DNA of 64,000 bases, from contig CM062817.1 in assembly GCA_031772625.1 (NCBI GenBank), positions 886,204,184-886,268,183 of the forward strand. Direction: 5' to 3'. Positions 45,400-58,428 of the stretch are shown piece by piece (positions within the stretch are counted from its first letter, which is position 1; every line of letters begins with the position of its first letter). The stretch comes from Pinus tabuliformis. Taxonomy: Eukaryota > Streptophyta > Pinopsida > Pinales > Pinaceae. Under the pieces are notes generated by a model. That model did no database searches, was not told the origin of the DNA, and worked only from the letters and a program-made list of their open reading frames with translations. A program made the position numbers and the translations under genes.

Positions 45400-47250
45400 T
45401 TGTGCCAGGGACTCTAAACCACTATGTAGTCGAACATAAGCAGCTCAGGTGTTGGTCGCTTATTCACTAAGGTGGGTGTAATTTTGAATATGGCTTCTTA
45501 ATTGTTCTTTAGACACCTCAACGTTCAATCTATCTTTACCAACTTTTTAGGAACATCAGGGTACTAGACACCCCAATCCTGCATCAAACCTACAACTTTG
45601 CTTATAGCAGGCTTTAAAAGCTTCAGTATTTCTTGAGATTTCTTCTGAATTTGTACTAGGGGTGCCACCACCTCATGTAATAGAATCGTATCATTGTATA
45701 GCTACTTCATGGTGTCGTCCATCAGCTTTAATTCTTCAGATATGGCTAACTCTAGTTCCAACGTGTTGATACTAGTAGAAGGCAATTGTTGATTCTTTGC
45801 GGCAAGCTGATCAACCTGTTGTTTTGTGGTAGCTACCTCTTTATGCGGTCATGCATTCTCACTCATAAGATACTCTATATTATCTTTCATTGTTGTAGAA
45901 AAATCCACATTTGTTGTCGTGACTTCTTAGGGATTTCTCTTGGTATTGGATGCTATTGCATTTTCTGTGGATATGGAAATTGGATGAATAGGATCATTTG
46001 GAAAGTAACTTTGCCTTTCTTGTACAATCATCTTCTTTAGTTGGTCGAAGATAAAACTGAACACATCTATAACCATGTCATTAGGTGGAGGAAAAATTCC
46101 CATTTCACTAAATGGGAGATGGCCACTGGTGAGAGGAGGTTTCGGCTAAGTGTTGGGTTCATCTGCAATTGGTTCAATGGCATCATCCTCCTCTAATTCT
46201 ACTTCCATTCCTTGAGCCACTTATTCTTCCTCCATTATCTATGTGGCTTATTCATCATGCACATTCTTCATTTCTTCTTCCTACAACCACTTTTGTGTTT
46301 CCCTTCCTCTTCTGCTTTTTGTTATGTCTAAGCAAGTCATCTTGCTTCCACTTATTCTTCTTCTTATTTCTGTAAGCACTCCTCTCTTTTGCACTATTAT
46401 AGATGCTTTTATAATTCTCCTCCTTTTGTTTCCTCTATTTCTCTACCTCAATTACGCCTTTGCACATCGGATCAGCCTTAAACTTTCTAATGCTCTCTAC
46501 CACTGGATCATGTTTTAGCCTATTTCTAGGGGCTACAGTATCCACTTTGGTAGTTGCTTCCTGTTGAACATCCTCCATCTGTACATATTGTACTTTTGAA
46601 ACTTGGGAAGGCCCTACCTCGTCTCCTGACCGATTTTTTCTCATTCATTGTACCAATTCTTGATTTTTTCATATTTTTGAATGGTTATAGGTCCATACGA
46701 CCAGTTGTATTGTATCTTGTCATAATGTTGTTTGAAAATTTTTCTAGGATAATATCTATGAAAACCTGTCGTTCCAAAATGAAGGCACTTTATTTCTTCA
46801 ATCTCAACATCAGTCACCCTGAGGCTCTTGAGCTCATAAAGTCCAATCCGTAAAGGAAAAGAGATCCAAGGAGCCTTCTTCCTCCTCTGGAGTTATCCAA
46901 ACAGTCCATTGTTCAACTGATAGACTAATTCCTGATTTGTCACGCATGCAGGTTTTGTCTCAAAGATCATCTTGTAGACAACTGTAAATAAATGCTCAGC
47001 CAACTATCTATATGGTCCTCAAAAACTGGCTTCTGATAACAGTGCAATGAAAGTAAACAGGTAACTTCTCTTAAGGTGTCCAATCCCATTTCATCCCGAT
47101 GAAGTCATAACGGGCATAGATACCATGCAATAGATAAGCAAACATGTAGAACTTTAGTGCTTGTTTGACTTGTAATGATGTCTTGGCCCGTTGTACATGA
47201 AGTTTCAGTTCATCTGATGCAAGATAATTCTTCAAGATTTATAATACCTA
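45400..47250 (-). pseudogene. Decayed minus-strand coding island E, unrecognised
   Basis: On the minus strand several stretches read as charged, helical protein: LKLHVQRAKTSLQVKQALKF near 47200, EVGPSQVSKVQYVQMEDVQQ near 46600 (within 46435-46644), and TTKQQVDQLAAKNQQLP near 45810, then VAPLVQIQKKSQEILKLLKP near 45650. The layout (globular first part, low-complexity middle, coiled-coil end) resembles that of unit C, but I see no direct sequence match. It is broken in many places. Possibly an old transposon-borne or host gene; the function is unknown. Confidence 0.4.
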
Positions 47251-49360
47251 GAAGTCTTATCACACATTTACTGAAGGGAGTGGGTTCCCTTAATTATTTA
47301 TTTATTTTCCTAAGTTTATTTTGAATTTTAAAGAGATTGGAATGTAATTTGATTAATAGGGAATATCTCGTGAGTTGTAGAGATCTTAGGAATGAATGAG
47401 TAATCCTAGGAAGAGTGAGGATTTTAGGGATTTGAAATATCTAATTTAGGATTTTATTGAGGGAAAAATGGAGCTGAAAATATAATTTATGAGAAAGTGA
47501 GAGAATTGTGGGATCAGAACTGAAATGGTTCATGAATCCTTTTCTTTTATATATTGTAAGCTTTAGAAACATTCGAGAGGTTTTTTTTCAAAAAAGAGTT
47601 CTTCCTTTTGGGAAGAGAATTGGAGGTTATCTATAGGTTAGAAAGAGTAGTAGAGGGATTTTATGGAAAAGAACTTAAATAGTCGAACGTGATAGTTTCC
47701 TTTGTAAATATTTTATAAAAACCAAAACAGTGTGGTATTGTATATATCTGTGTGACAATCAGGGTTTCTTCACTTGAATAGTTGAATTTGTACACTGGTA
47801 GCGAGAGTCTGTGATTATTAATTTCCTAATTGGTATCTTGCTACATCTCTGTAAATTATTCGCATGAATGGTCAAATTTCGGAGGTTTTAGATACCCTGT
47901 GAAATGATTGAACTTGTGTTCCTTATGTTTCAAACTCACACGATTTTGTGTTCATTATGTTTTGATTCTGTAATAATCCTTTTCGTGATAGAGGTTTATG
48001 TTGGTAACTACCCTTGGCTTGGTGGTTGGATGTTCTGTAAACTCATTTCTGGTTATTGATTAGCCGCAAAGGAATAATTCTGACAGTCTAAAATCTGGTG
48101 GATTGAAGATAATCGACAGAAATTGTGTGAATTCGAAGGAGTATTGTGGCCATAGAGTGCAGACTCGAGTCAAGGTAAAAGTGGTGGATGAGAAAGAAAT
48201 TTGGCAGATTGCTAAAATTGATGGGAATCGTGGGGAAGCAGTGATCGTCCGATCAGAGGAGATCGACGCATATCACGTCAGAACATGCAAGCAAGTTAAC
48301 ATTTTAAACGGACGCGATGTGGTTATTAAAAAGAGTTTAAGGTTTAGAGTGATCACACCGTCCGTTTAATGGGTGATAGGACACATATCGCTTCTGATTA
48401 ACGTTAGAAATGGACACGATAAGGTCTTATACAACGGGGTTAAAACCTCGTTGAGTTCCAACCATCAAGACCGTTCGTTGGTTGATTGATCAGACGATAA
48501 TCGCGCATGAACATGTGCGTGGGTTAACAAACCTGGTGTGACCCGATATGTTATCAAAGAGGATTAAATTTTATTTGAATTCTAGTCATACAAGTCAAAT
48601 GATCGTTTCATTCCGGTTGTGTTTAAGCATACTACATGCGGGAGGAGTCACACGATTGTGTGAGTTGCAATATTGTGAAGGATTTTTGTGAAGGAAACCA
48701 TGGGCCACCATAATGAAAGAGTCTCACGATAAAAATTAACCATACAATGGGCCCATAACCTGTTGGGTGTGGAGCCTGATTATCTTCTATATTCAAAGGT
48801 ATCGACACATTGGACCCCAGTTCGAAATGGGGGTGGCAACGCCGCCCGTAAAATATTCGCTGCAGGGGGCGGCAGCGCCCCCGAAGCTAAAAACAGTTGT
48901 AAAATTGCCTTGTAAAAGTATAGTAATTTCTAGTCAATCTGGGCCGTTCATTAGGCGGATGATCTAACGGTAGAACTTATGTTTAGTTTAGGGTTTTTGC
49001 CCTAGAAGGAAACCCCTCTCTTTGTATGAGGGTGTTGTATTTGAGGTTGTGGGATAGATGTGTATTGTGTGAGCGGGAAATAGAGAGGTGAGACTGTGTG
49101 AGAAAACAGAGGATATTACAGCGGATTTGCTGTAGGTTGTGTCTCTTCATTTTGCTGGATAATAGAAAGGAAGGACTAGCTATTCGGGGTGGACGTAGCC
49201 CAAACTGGGTGAACCACGTATATCTGTGTCTCTTGTTTTGTGCGTTTTCTGTGCTTATATTTCTGCAATATTTTATGTGTTCCATTGCTCCGTAATATAT
49301 AATTTTCTAACATAACCCACCGGCCGAGGATCAAGTCGCGAAAGATGCGACTTTGCTGCA
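47251..49360 (+). repeat. Probable LTR and upstream DNA of element G
   Basis: The block ends CTTTGCTGCA, eight bases before a good initiator-Met primer site, so at least its right part is an LTR. The start cannot be placed. It is CpG-richer than its surroundings at 48100-48700. An 88-codon open stretch (48103-48369) shows no known domain and is probably chance within the LTR. Confidence 0.45.
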
Positions 49361-52300
49361 TCATTTTTGGTATCAGACCCTGACTAATGCTCTGTGGAGT
49401 TTGTTTAGAGATTGAATTTTATTCCCAGCAGGTATATAATTTGCATTATAATGGATCTGATATAGAGGGAGAACAGGACACAATGATTCATGCATAGAGG
49501 AAACCTGAGATGTTGCAGACAATGAGGACTTCAGCATTTCATCAAAGACAGATTGTGGAAAAGATTTGAGAAAGACAGAATCAGGTAGAGGTTGTGCAGG
49601 TTTTAAAATTTCAATGATATATATGAGAATGCAAAGTAACAACAGATGTTCCAGCACGTAGCTATGACAAAGAAGCGAATGAAGAAATTGCAGCAAATGA
49701 AGTGAATATGGATGTACTCAGCAAGAAAAGAAATTTAGTTGAAAGAAGAACTGAAGTGCAGACAGTGAAAAGAAAAGCAGCATGTGTATTGCCCAAGCCA
49801 ATGAAAGGTTAAAGAGATAGATCATTTGAATATCTCTCAAGTATGAGTTATATTTTGATGTCAGTTTCATTTGAATTGTTTTGTATGGAAGAGAGTGATA
49901 GCAGTAACACAGCAGACTGTGTAAAAAAAGAGAGCAGTTGTGTTAGTGGCAGTGAACCTAAATATTCCAGCTGAAAGTTGGACAGGGAGGATAGTTAAAG
50001 TGTTCTCAAGAGAGGTGAGTTGAGGATATAAGCCTAAAGAGAGCATAAGAGAGTGCTCAAGAGGTTCCAGAGATAGAGAACCAGTGTTTACCAAAAGACC
50101 AAGTCCAGAGAGGGGATTGGTGAGGTAAATGACAGCAGGGAGGACTTGTTGTTGCAAGAGGCTTAGTGCAGCTCATAGTGAGTGAGGAACTCATAGAGTG
50201 AGATGAGAAAATGACTACTGATAGTCATAGCAGGGGTTCAGAGAGAAGCCACAACAGAAGAAAGAAAGGTGCCAAGGCAAATGGCATATGGAAGCAGTTG
50301 ACTGATGAAGAATATGAGAGGGAGAAGGCTGAGATAATAGTCCATCTTGAAGTACTGATGGAACTGTTACAGAGGAATGAGAAAGACCAAAGGTATGGTT
50401 GGACTATGAAAAGAAAGAAAATAAAATGGAAGCTGTTGCAGAGACAGATAAAGAGGAGAATGTACATCAGATTAAGTGAGGAACTCAGAGCAGCTGAGTT
50501 AGAGGTGAAAGATAGTTATTGTAGACCTAAGCAAGAGGTTTACCTTGCTAAGGAAGGAATCATTCATGATTTTCTGAACTGTTGTACAAGTTCGAATCAG
50601 CAAAGAGGTGTGATGATTGAGACATAAAAGAAAGAGGAGCCTAGTGTTTTTGAAACTGATGATTTGTGTATGTATGCAGGTAGTGAACAACCTTTAGAAG
50701 ATATGTTTATGCAAGTTGCTGAAGAAATGAAGTTGTTAGAAGAGATGGTCGTAATAGAACAATTTTTAATTGAACATGTGTTCAAAGACACTGAACATGG
50801 ACAAATGTTGAAGACTACTAAGGAAGATGAAGATGATGAATCTAGTAAGACTTGGCAAAAATATGTCAGACGGCCTCAAGACAAAAGGAAATTGCAGATT
50901 GCAAAAGGAGAAGTAGAAAAGAGGTATGAAGATAATCTTATGACAGGAGAAAACAAGAGTATATGTGCAGTGAAAACACTTGAGGTAATGGGATTATCTC
51001 TTCAATTTTTATTCAAAAATTATGAACTTGTATTGATAGTTAATGGACAAGAAATTGTCTTGGAAGGACATAGTGGAACATTAATGGAAAGGACTCTTAC
51101 TAAAGAGTGTACTATGGAAGATAGTAGAACAGAGATTTATAAAGAGAATTTAGCCCAAGGAGGAACAGTTAGTCTAGAAAAGGCTATGAAGAGGAGAGGA
51201 AAGGAGGACAGCCAAGAACTTAAGAATAGGTTGGTAGAGGCTGGTGCACAACAGAAATTTGAAGACAGTGTTATTTGTACAAATTCCAAAAAGAGTAAAG
51301 GTGAATGTAATCAACAAACTGAAAATAGACAGGCAATCTCAGAGGATGAAGACAAGGATGCTTTCATGAACTATGCATATGCAGTGAGCAACAAAGGGGT
51401 TCAATGGAAGGTGATATTCATGGTGTTGACAGTAATTTTTACTGTTGTAAAAGGGACTCTACAGTGGAATGAAAAATCTATTGTATATGGTGATTTTGTT
51501 TCCTGTACAGAAACAAAGAGAATTAGAGATGGCAGATTTTGGTTGAAAAGGAAGGGGCATGGAAAAGGAAACGTAGTGGCTTACAGATTTGTAGGGAAGA
51601 AACAGGGAGAATGAAAAGAAGTGTGAAAGGAAGGAAGGCCAAAGAGAATAGTAGAGAATAGAATTCAGAAATTAGACAGAATCCGAAGCAAAATAAAAAC
51701 AAATAAGAATTTTTCGAGACAAGACAATATGGAGGAGGATATGACAAGTTTGACATGTCATATGTGCATCAAGAGAATGATAAATTAGAGAAATTAAGGA
51801 GCAGAGTTAGCGGAAAATGTAGTGTATTTTCTGATTTTGAATTATTAATTGTTGAATGTGGTTTTCAGGATGAAGGACAAACTTCTCTTGGATATATGTT
51901 TGCACAAGTAAACATAAAGAATTATGTAAGTTCTAGAATTGCAAAAAATCAGTTTCCTTTATGGAAACAAGAAGATGAGAGTAAGCAACTAGTTGACTCA
52001 GAAGTTCAAGATGAAGGAAGGAGAGTTGGCATAGTTCTTAAACAAGTCATTGCAGAAGAGAAAGAAAATTGCAGAGGATGTGAAAGTATAGTCCACAAAC
52101 AAGATTCAAAGAAGATTTGAATGTCGAGAGTTTGTTTTGAATTTGCAATTGAAAATTGGGATGAACAGTTCAGTTAAATTTAATAGGAATATGGAGGAAA
52201 TGAACAAGATTCAATAACTAAAATATTTGCAACTAGTGGACAGTATGTGGCTGAAAGGTTATATGTTCTTGTATCAAACAAGAACCAATTTTCTTTTGAG

Positions 52301-52759
52301 ATTGGGAGGATTCTACTCAAGCTATTGGATAGGTGGATGATGAAAACTAAAAAGGTGATGAGCATGAGAAATTTTCAAAGTCAGCAAGTCAAGGAAAGAT
52401 GGAAGGATATACAGGACAGCATAAAGGAAATGGTTTATAGACAGAAGATGATGTTGGTGATTGAGTCAGAAATCAGAATACACAGCCATGTACAAGACAA
52501 TGGAAAATATATAAAGTCGGAGCTCAATTCTATTGAGATGATGACAAGACAGCAGCAGACAAAGGAGCATAAATTTATGTTGTTTGAGGAGTTCTTTATG
52601 CAGAATATCAGCATCAAAACACTATACAGTGGAGATGATCATGACAGCAGAGCACAAGGACATCCACAATATAGAGTTTGGCATCCAGGAGAAAGAGAGG
52701 ATGCAACAAAAACACCTGCAATTGGAATTGGTCATATGCAGTTCTGATGCTAATGCAAG
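49361..52759 (+). mobile_element. Element G internal region: LTR-type element without recognisable pol
   Basis: 3.4 kb from the primer site to the LTR of element F. It contains purine-rich plus-strand coding-like segments at about 50211-50627, 50664-51614, 51755-52120 and 52247-52747, rich in Lys and Glu. None has a zinc knuckle, protease, reverse transcriptase or integrase motif. One hydrophobic stretch (WKVIFMVLTVIFTVVKG, near 51412-51462) could span a membrane. It looks like a large non-autonomous element with foreign or unrecognised coding DNA. Broken in a few places. Its 3' LTR is not seen; F adjoins it directly. Confidence 0.5.
49368..49379 (+). other. Element G primer-binding site (initiator Met)
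   Basis: TGGTATCAGACC matches the canonical TGGTATCAGAGC with one change. It sits just after an LTR-type end TGCA. Confidence 0.7.
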
Positions 52760-54008
52760 TGCATTAGGCCGAGCACGTAAAAATGATAAGTTATTAAAGT
52801 CAAGCCAAGAGTCTAGCAAGTGATGGATTGATCACATGCCAAGGCTAGAACATTTTAAATTTTATTTGTGAAAAGTTTTTGATATTTAGTTAAGATTAGT
52901 TAGGAATATCTAGCGAAAAGAAATGACTTTATATCTAGTAGGTAGTTAGAGCTAAAGGAAATTGGTTCACATCCGTGAACTCATTTCTTGGACAGTTGCT
53001 TTTAGTTTTTAGAGAGAGGAACATTTTCTGGAAGTTTTATTTGGTGTGGGAGAGAGGTACGCTATTATGTTCTCTATGTGAGACTGAAGTTAATGGAGAT
53101 AGAAATTAATACATCCATGAGATCAATCTATGGGAATTGATCCTCAATCTGTGTGAACTGGATGTAGCATGCGGAGATAATATTGTTTCCATAAAGAAGA
53201 GAACCAGAAACAGGTTCACGAATACCATCAATATCTACTGGAGGAGCTGCGATGAAAGCAATAATGAATACAGAGGAATTAGTTGTTAACTGAACAACAT
53301 TCTTAGACAAGTTTTTTTAATCAGCAAATCGAATTTGTAAGTGTGTGACATAGTTATTTGCATATGCATTTAGGTTTGTGAACCGTAATATTAATATCTA
53401 AAGATTGAAACAGATTTGGTCTTTAAATCACTGTGTTGAATGAGGAATTCATGCACTGCATTCTCTCTGTTCTTTACATTTGGATGAGACTAAAATATAG
53501 ACCTAGAGAACCATATTATAGTTAATCTTTTAATCACAGTTTGCATCAAATCCTGTGTATTGGAAGGAGTCATTTACATTACAGGTTCGAGAATACAAAT
53601 CACTTGGTATCAAGCCAACAGAAGAAGGGAAATTCGTAACGGAAAATCGTCATCAAACTTGTGGGTCAATTTTTTTATCAAAACAAGATGAAATTCAGAA
53701 TTCTGCCATCTGAGTTTTATGCAGAGCAGGGTCTATTTGGTAACCCACAAGCGATTTTCCAAAAAGATCGTTGGTTGGGGAGTTCCGAAGTGATCTTTGA
53801 ATTGTGTTTTTACACACTGCATGATTGGGAAAAAACGACTTGTTGTTCCCTTGTGCCAACGCCTGTGGTTTGCAGAGATAGCAGCCATCAATTTGTGCTT
53901 GTTGTTCCCTTGCACCAACGCATGTGGTTTACTGAGATAGTAGCCATCAATTTTTGCTTGTTGTTCCCTTGCATTAACGCCTGTGGTTTGCAGAGATAGC
54001 AGCCATCA
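52760..54008 (+). repeat. Element F 5' LTR
   Basis: About 1.25 kb, followed after five bases by a primer site. Its last ~177 bp are three 59-bp tandem repeats (CTTGTTGTTCCCTTG.. units) at about 53837-54013. Confidence 0.8.
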
Positions 54009-54013
54009 ATTTG
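53837..54013 (+). repeat. 59-bp tandem repeat x3 at F 5' LTR end
   Basis: The unit begins CTTGTTGTTCCCTTG and ends CCATCAATTTGTG. The last copy runs through the LTR edge (CCATCA) and its ATTTGTG merges into the primer site GTGGTATCGG. A parallel triplet is at about 59411-59587 in the 3' LTR. Confidence 0.75.
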
Positions 54014-54026
54014 TGGTATCGGAGCC
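54014..54026 (+). other. Element F primer-binding site (initiator Met type)
   Basis: TGGTATCGGAGCC, one change from TGGTATCAGAGCC, directly after the 5' LTR. Confidence 0.75.
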
Positions 54027-54059
54027 TTAACGTTGTTAGTCTTTACAGTATAGAGAGAT

Positions 54060-55290
54060 GAATAGGTGAGCAGGAAGGGCACGAGGTCGAGGAGGTAGAC
54101 ACGTGGGTAATGCAGAACTCCGGAAAGAGATAAGGAGGCTGCAAGTTCGGTTGGAAGCCATGGAAGTAGGGAGACAATGGGATCCTGAAGGTGGAGATGT
54201 TAGTGAGGTCGGAGAGGAACTTGAAGAAGGAGCAGCACCTGTTGAAGAAGTTGTTGAGATTAAGTTTTTGAGAGCGGTATTGGGCTCAAGTTCAATACCA
54301 AAGCCTGAAATCTCTATTTACGATGGCAGTTTGAAAGATGAGAATCTAATAGATTGGATTAGTGAGATGGACAAGTATTTGAGTCTGAGGAAATTGGTGA
54401 GGATAAGAGAGTCACGTTTGTTGTGACAAGGTTGAAAGGCCATGCTACATTATGGTGGGACAATGTACAGGCTGAAAGAAGGAAGGACAAACCATTGATC
54501 AAGATCTGGGATAGACTAGTGGCAAAGATGAAGAGTAATTTCTTGCCAAAGGATTACCAGCTAACTCTTTAAAAACAGATGCAAAATCTTAAACAAAAGA
54601 TCATGACAGTGAGGGACTACACCGAAGAGTTTTACAAGGTGAATTTGAGAGCAGGGTATGTAGAAGATACCCCGAAGAAGACAGCAAGGTATATCAATGA
54701 TTTGAGGTTAGATATCCAAGATGAAATCAACATACTTTCTCCAAGGACAGTAGAGGAAGCATATCAGTGCGTCTTGAAGGCAGAAGAAAAGATAGCTAGG
54801 AAGCAAAGCTCTAGTAGAGGACGTGGTTTTTCCAAATGGAAAGGACAGACAAATGGAAGAGGGAAGTTTCCTGCACAAAAGAATGATGAAGGCAACTCAA
54901 ATCAGCAAGGGAAGTCAGAGAAATAAGGTGGAAGCAGAGGAGGAAGACCTTACCAGAGAGGTAGAGGTAGAGGAAGACGCAGAGAGATTGTCTACCGGTG
55001 TTACAGATGTAACAAATTGGGTCATCGATCTTTTGAACGTCCGAAGAATGACAATATGGGACAGCGAGGTGCATACATAGCTCAAACTGAAGCAGTAGAG
55101 GCACAAGTACCTGAGGTAGAAAATGTGCCAGAGACTGGAGAGGTGTTGATGATGCACAAAGTCCTATTAAAACCAGCAAAGGAGATTGTTGAACCAGTCC
55201 AAAGGAAATCCTTATTCAAGACAATGTGTAAGGCAAAAGGCAAATGCTGCAAATTGGTGATTGACAGCGGAAGTACAGAAATCTAGTAAC
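54060..55290 (+). pseudogene. Element F gag and protease-start remnants
   Basis: An Arg/Gly-rich start (GRARGRGGRHVG) leads into an ELRKEIRRLQVRLEAME coiled segment and the gag capsid wording ISIYDGSLKDENLIDWI near 54312-54360. A knuckle-like CYKCNKLGHRSFE (near 54995-55035) and the protease motif LVIDSGSTEI near 55255 follow. The order is normal for chromovirus Gag-Pol. Broken in several places. Confidence 0.75.
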
Positions 55291-55429
55291 CCAAGAAATG
55301 GTGGAAATTTAGGATTTAAAAAGATTAAGCACCCCACACCTTATAAGGTATCGTGGTTGCAAAAAGAACACCAATTGTTGGTTCATGAAAAAAGTGAAGT
55401 TGAGTTTTAGATAGGCAGGTATAAGGACA

Positions 55430-57110
55430 AGGTGCTCTATGACAAAATGCCAATGGATGCTTGTCACATTCTTTTGGGTCACCCATGGCAATTTGATAAG
55501 AAGGTGACACATGATGGAGAGAGAAATTTTTATAAGTTCGAAAAGGATGGCATCAAGCACACTCTTGTACCATTGAAAGAGGAAGGTACAGCTGAAACAA
55601 GCAGCCCAAAAGCACTACTGCTTAGTGGAAAGGAATTTCTACAACAGATGGAAGAAGAAGAAATAAGCTATGCAGTGGTTTGGAAGCCAAAGGTAGTACT
55701 TTTGCACACTGAAATTGTAGATTTACCTATTGAAGTTCAAGAGTTGTTGCATGAGTTTCATGATATTGTAGTTGATGAATTGCCAAGTGAGTTTCCACCC
55801 AAAAGAAGCATCACTCGTCACATGGACTTAATACTGGGAGCAAGTCTTCCAAATAAGGTTGCATATCGAATGACACCCAAAGAGAACCAGGAAGTGAGGA
55901 AGCAAGTCCAAGAATTGTTGGACAAAGGACTAATAAGAAAAAGTTTGAGTTTGTGTGTCATACCTACAATACTAAGTCCAAAGAAGGGTGGAGAATGGAG
56001 AATGTGCACTAACTCTAGAGAAATCAACAAGATTACCATTCGTTATAAGTTTCCATTGCCAGGGATGGATGATATGATGGATTGCTTGGGTGGGGCAACT
56101 TACTTCTCAAATATTGACCTAAAAAGTGGTTATCATCAAATTCGGATCAGACAACTTTCAAGACCAATGGAGGCTTGTACGAGTGGATGGTCATGCCATT
56201 TGGCTTGTCAAATGCACCCAATACTTTTATGCGAGTGATGAATGAAGTCTTGAAGGAGTTCATTGGTAAGTTTGTCATTGTTTACTTGAATGACATTTTA
56301 ATTTTCAGTCAAACTAAAAAAGAGCACTTGAGACATTTGAAGTATGTTTTAGAGAGATTGCAACAAGAAAATCTATTGATTAACGTGAAGAAGTGTTCTT
56401 TTATGAAGAGTGAGCTTGTATACTTGGGTTTTGTCATTTCTAAGGATGGCTTGAAAATGGATCCGGAGAAGATAGAAGCGATTGTAAATTGGCCCTCACC
56501 TAAGAACATTTTTTAGATGAGAAGTTTTCATGGCTTAGCCAGCTTCTACAGAAAATTTATCAAGAATTTTAGTGGAATTTGTGCACCTGTCATTGACACC
56601 ATCAAGAAGAATAGGTAGCCATTTTATTAGATAGCAACAGCCATAAAAAAAAAAAAAAAATCAACTATTGAAGAAGAAGATCACTGAGAAGCTGACGTTG
56701 AAGTTGCCAGACTTCAATCGGCCCTTTCAAGTGAGATGTGATGCTAGTGGGACAGCCATTGGAGTTGTATTGAGCCAAGAAAATAAGCCCGTTGCATATT
56801 TCAGCGAGAAGTTAAATGAGTCAAAACAGAAATAATCTTCCCACGACAAAGAATGTTACGTGGTGGTTCAAGCTTTGAAGCATTGGAGACATTACTTGAT
56901 GCCTAAGGATTTTGTTTTATACACAGATAATTATGCATTACAATACATTATGCAGCAACATAAGTTAAATCATAAACATGCAAAGTGGGTGGAGTTCCTT
57001 CAAAATTTCACTTTTGTTTTGAAGCACATTAGTGGGAAGGCAAATAAGGTTGTTGATGCCTTGAGTAGGAGATGCTTAATCATGCACGAAAGTGAAATAT
57101 AAATTTTAGG
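55430..57110 (+). pseudogene. Element F reverse transcriptase and RNase H remnants
   Basis: DACHILLGHPWQFD near 55447 ends the protease. Reverse transcriptase shows [74 protein letters not shown] and [12 protein letters not shown] (about 55770-56310), then [15 protein letters not shown]. RNase H shows VRCDASGTAIGVVLSQ near 56730, LKHWRHYLMPKDFVLYTDN near 56870 and KVVDALSRR near 57050. The position expected to be YxDD reads YLND. Broken in several places. Confidence 0.82.
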
Positions 57111-57119
57111 CTTTGATTA

Positions 57120-58425
57120 TTTGAAGGACTTATATGACATTGATGTTGATTTTAAAAAAGCTTTTGCAGTGTGTAAAAATCCAGTCAATAGGGACAGCAG
57201 TCCATGGAAAGAGTTTATGTTGCATAATGGCGGGTTGGTTGGACACTTTGGTGTTGAGAAAACACTTGGGCAACTGAGTCACTTCTATTTTTTGCCTAAG
57301 ATGAAGGTAGGTGTACAAAGGTACGTGAGTAAGTGTAGGGTGTGTCAACATGTGAAAGGGAGAAATCGGAATGTTGGACTATACATGCCATTACCCATTC
57401 CCAATAGACCTTGGGATTCGGTGAGTATGGACTTTGTTTTGGGTTTACCGAGAACTCAACGAGGTAATAATTCAATCCTTGTAGTTGTGGACAGATTTAC
57501 TAAGATGGCTCATTTCATTCTGTGTTCCAAAACTAGTGATGCTACCCATGTGGCTAATTTGTTTTTTGATGAGATTATTCGGTTGCATGGTTTGCCAAAA
57601 AGTATAATCTCTGACAGGGACACAAGATTCACCAGACATTTCTGGAGGACCTTGTGGAAGAAACTTGGCACTAAGCTAAATTTTAGTTGAGCCTATCATC
57701 CACAATCTAATGGGAAAACAGAGGTTGTAAACATGAGTTTGAATAATTTGTTGAGGATTTTAGTAGGTGACCGACCAAAGCAATGGAATCATGTGCTAGC
57801 CCAGGCTAAGTTTGCCTATAATGACTCACCAAATAGGAGCACAGGAAAAAGTCCATTTCAGATCTTGTATAGCATGCATCCGAGGGGAATTTGTGAGCTA
57901 AGAGACTTGGGAAAGCTTGAACATGAAAGTGTTGATGGAGAGGATTTTGCAACAGTCATGAGTGAGCTGCATGAGCAAGTAAAACAAAGATTACAAGATA
58001 TGAGCAACGAGCAAATTTACACAGGAAAGAGGTAAACTTTGAAGTGGGGGATGTGGTCCTAGCTCACCTAAGAAAAGAAAGGTTTCCAAGGGGAGAATAC
58101 AACAAATTGAAAATGAAGAAGGTAGGACCTTGTAAGATCCTCCGCAAATTTTCAGCAAATGCTTATGAGCAGATTTGTATCCCTACACAGTTGGCGATGC
58201 AAATCAAGCTTCTGGGAACCTTGACCAGGATGAAGGAAAGGACAACAGTGGTTGAAACAAATGCCTCTGGAAAAGATTTTAGAGGCTGAACAGATTTTGG
58301 ATACACGTGTTGCCAAGAAGACCAAAAGGAAAGAATACTTGTAATATCTTGTGAAGTGGAAAGAGCGTCCAATGGAAGACTCTACTTGGATGGATGAAGC
58401 AGGAGCTCATAAAAATTCTTTCTTT
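57120..58425 (+). pseudogene. Element F integrase and chromodomain remnants
   Basis: Zinc-binding region GLVGHFGVEKTLGQLSHFY..CRVCQHVKG (57230-57360), then core wording DFVLGLPRTQRGNNSILVVV, DRFTKMAHFI and SIISDRDTRFTRHFW (57430-57640). The C-terminal part includes FQILYSMHPRGICELRDL. The last ~130 bp encode VAKKTKRKEYL and YLVKWKERPMEDSTWMDE, a typical chromodomain. In chromoviruses this domain is thought to direct integration to marked chromatin. It runs nearly to the LTR edge. Confidence 0.82.
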
Positions 58426-58428
58426 AGG

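Noticed and set aside
48103-48369. 88-codon open frame as a possible host gene
   Set aside because: No domain wording, no neighbouring exon-like sequence, and it sits in probable LTR DNA.
56623-56662. A-run near 56646 as a possible poly(A) tail of a retrocopy inside F
   Set aside because: No flanking duplication, and F coding wording continues on both sides.
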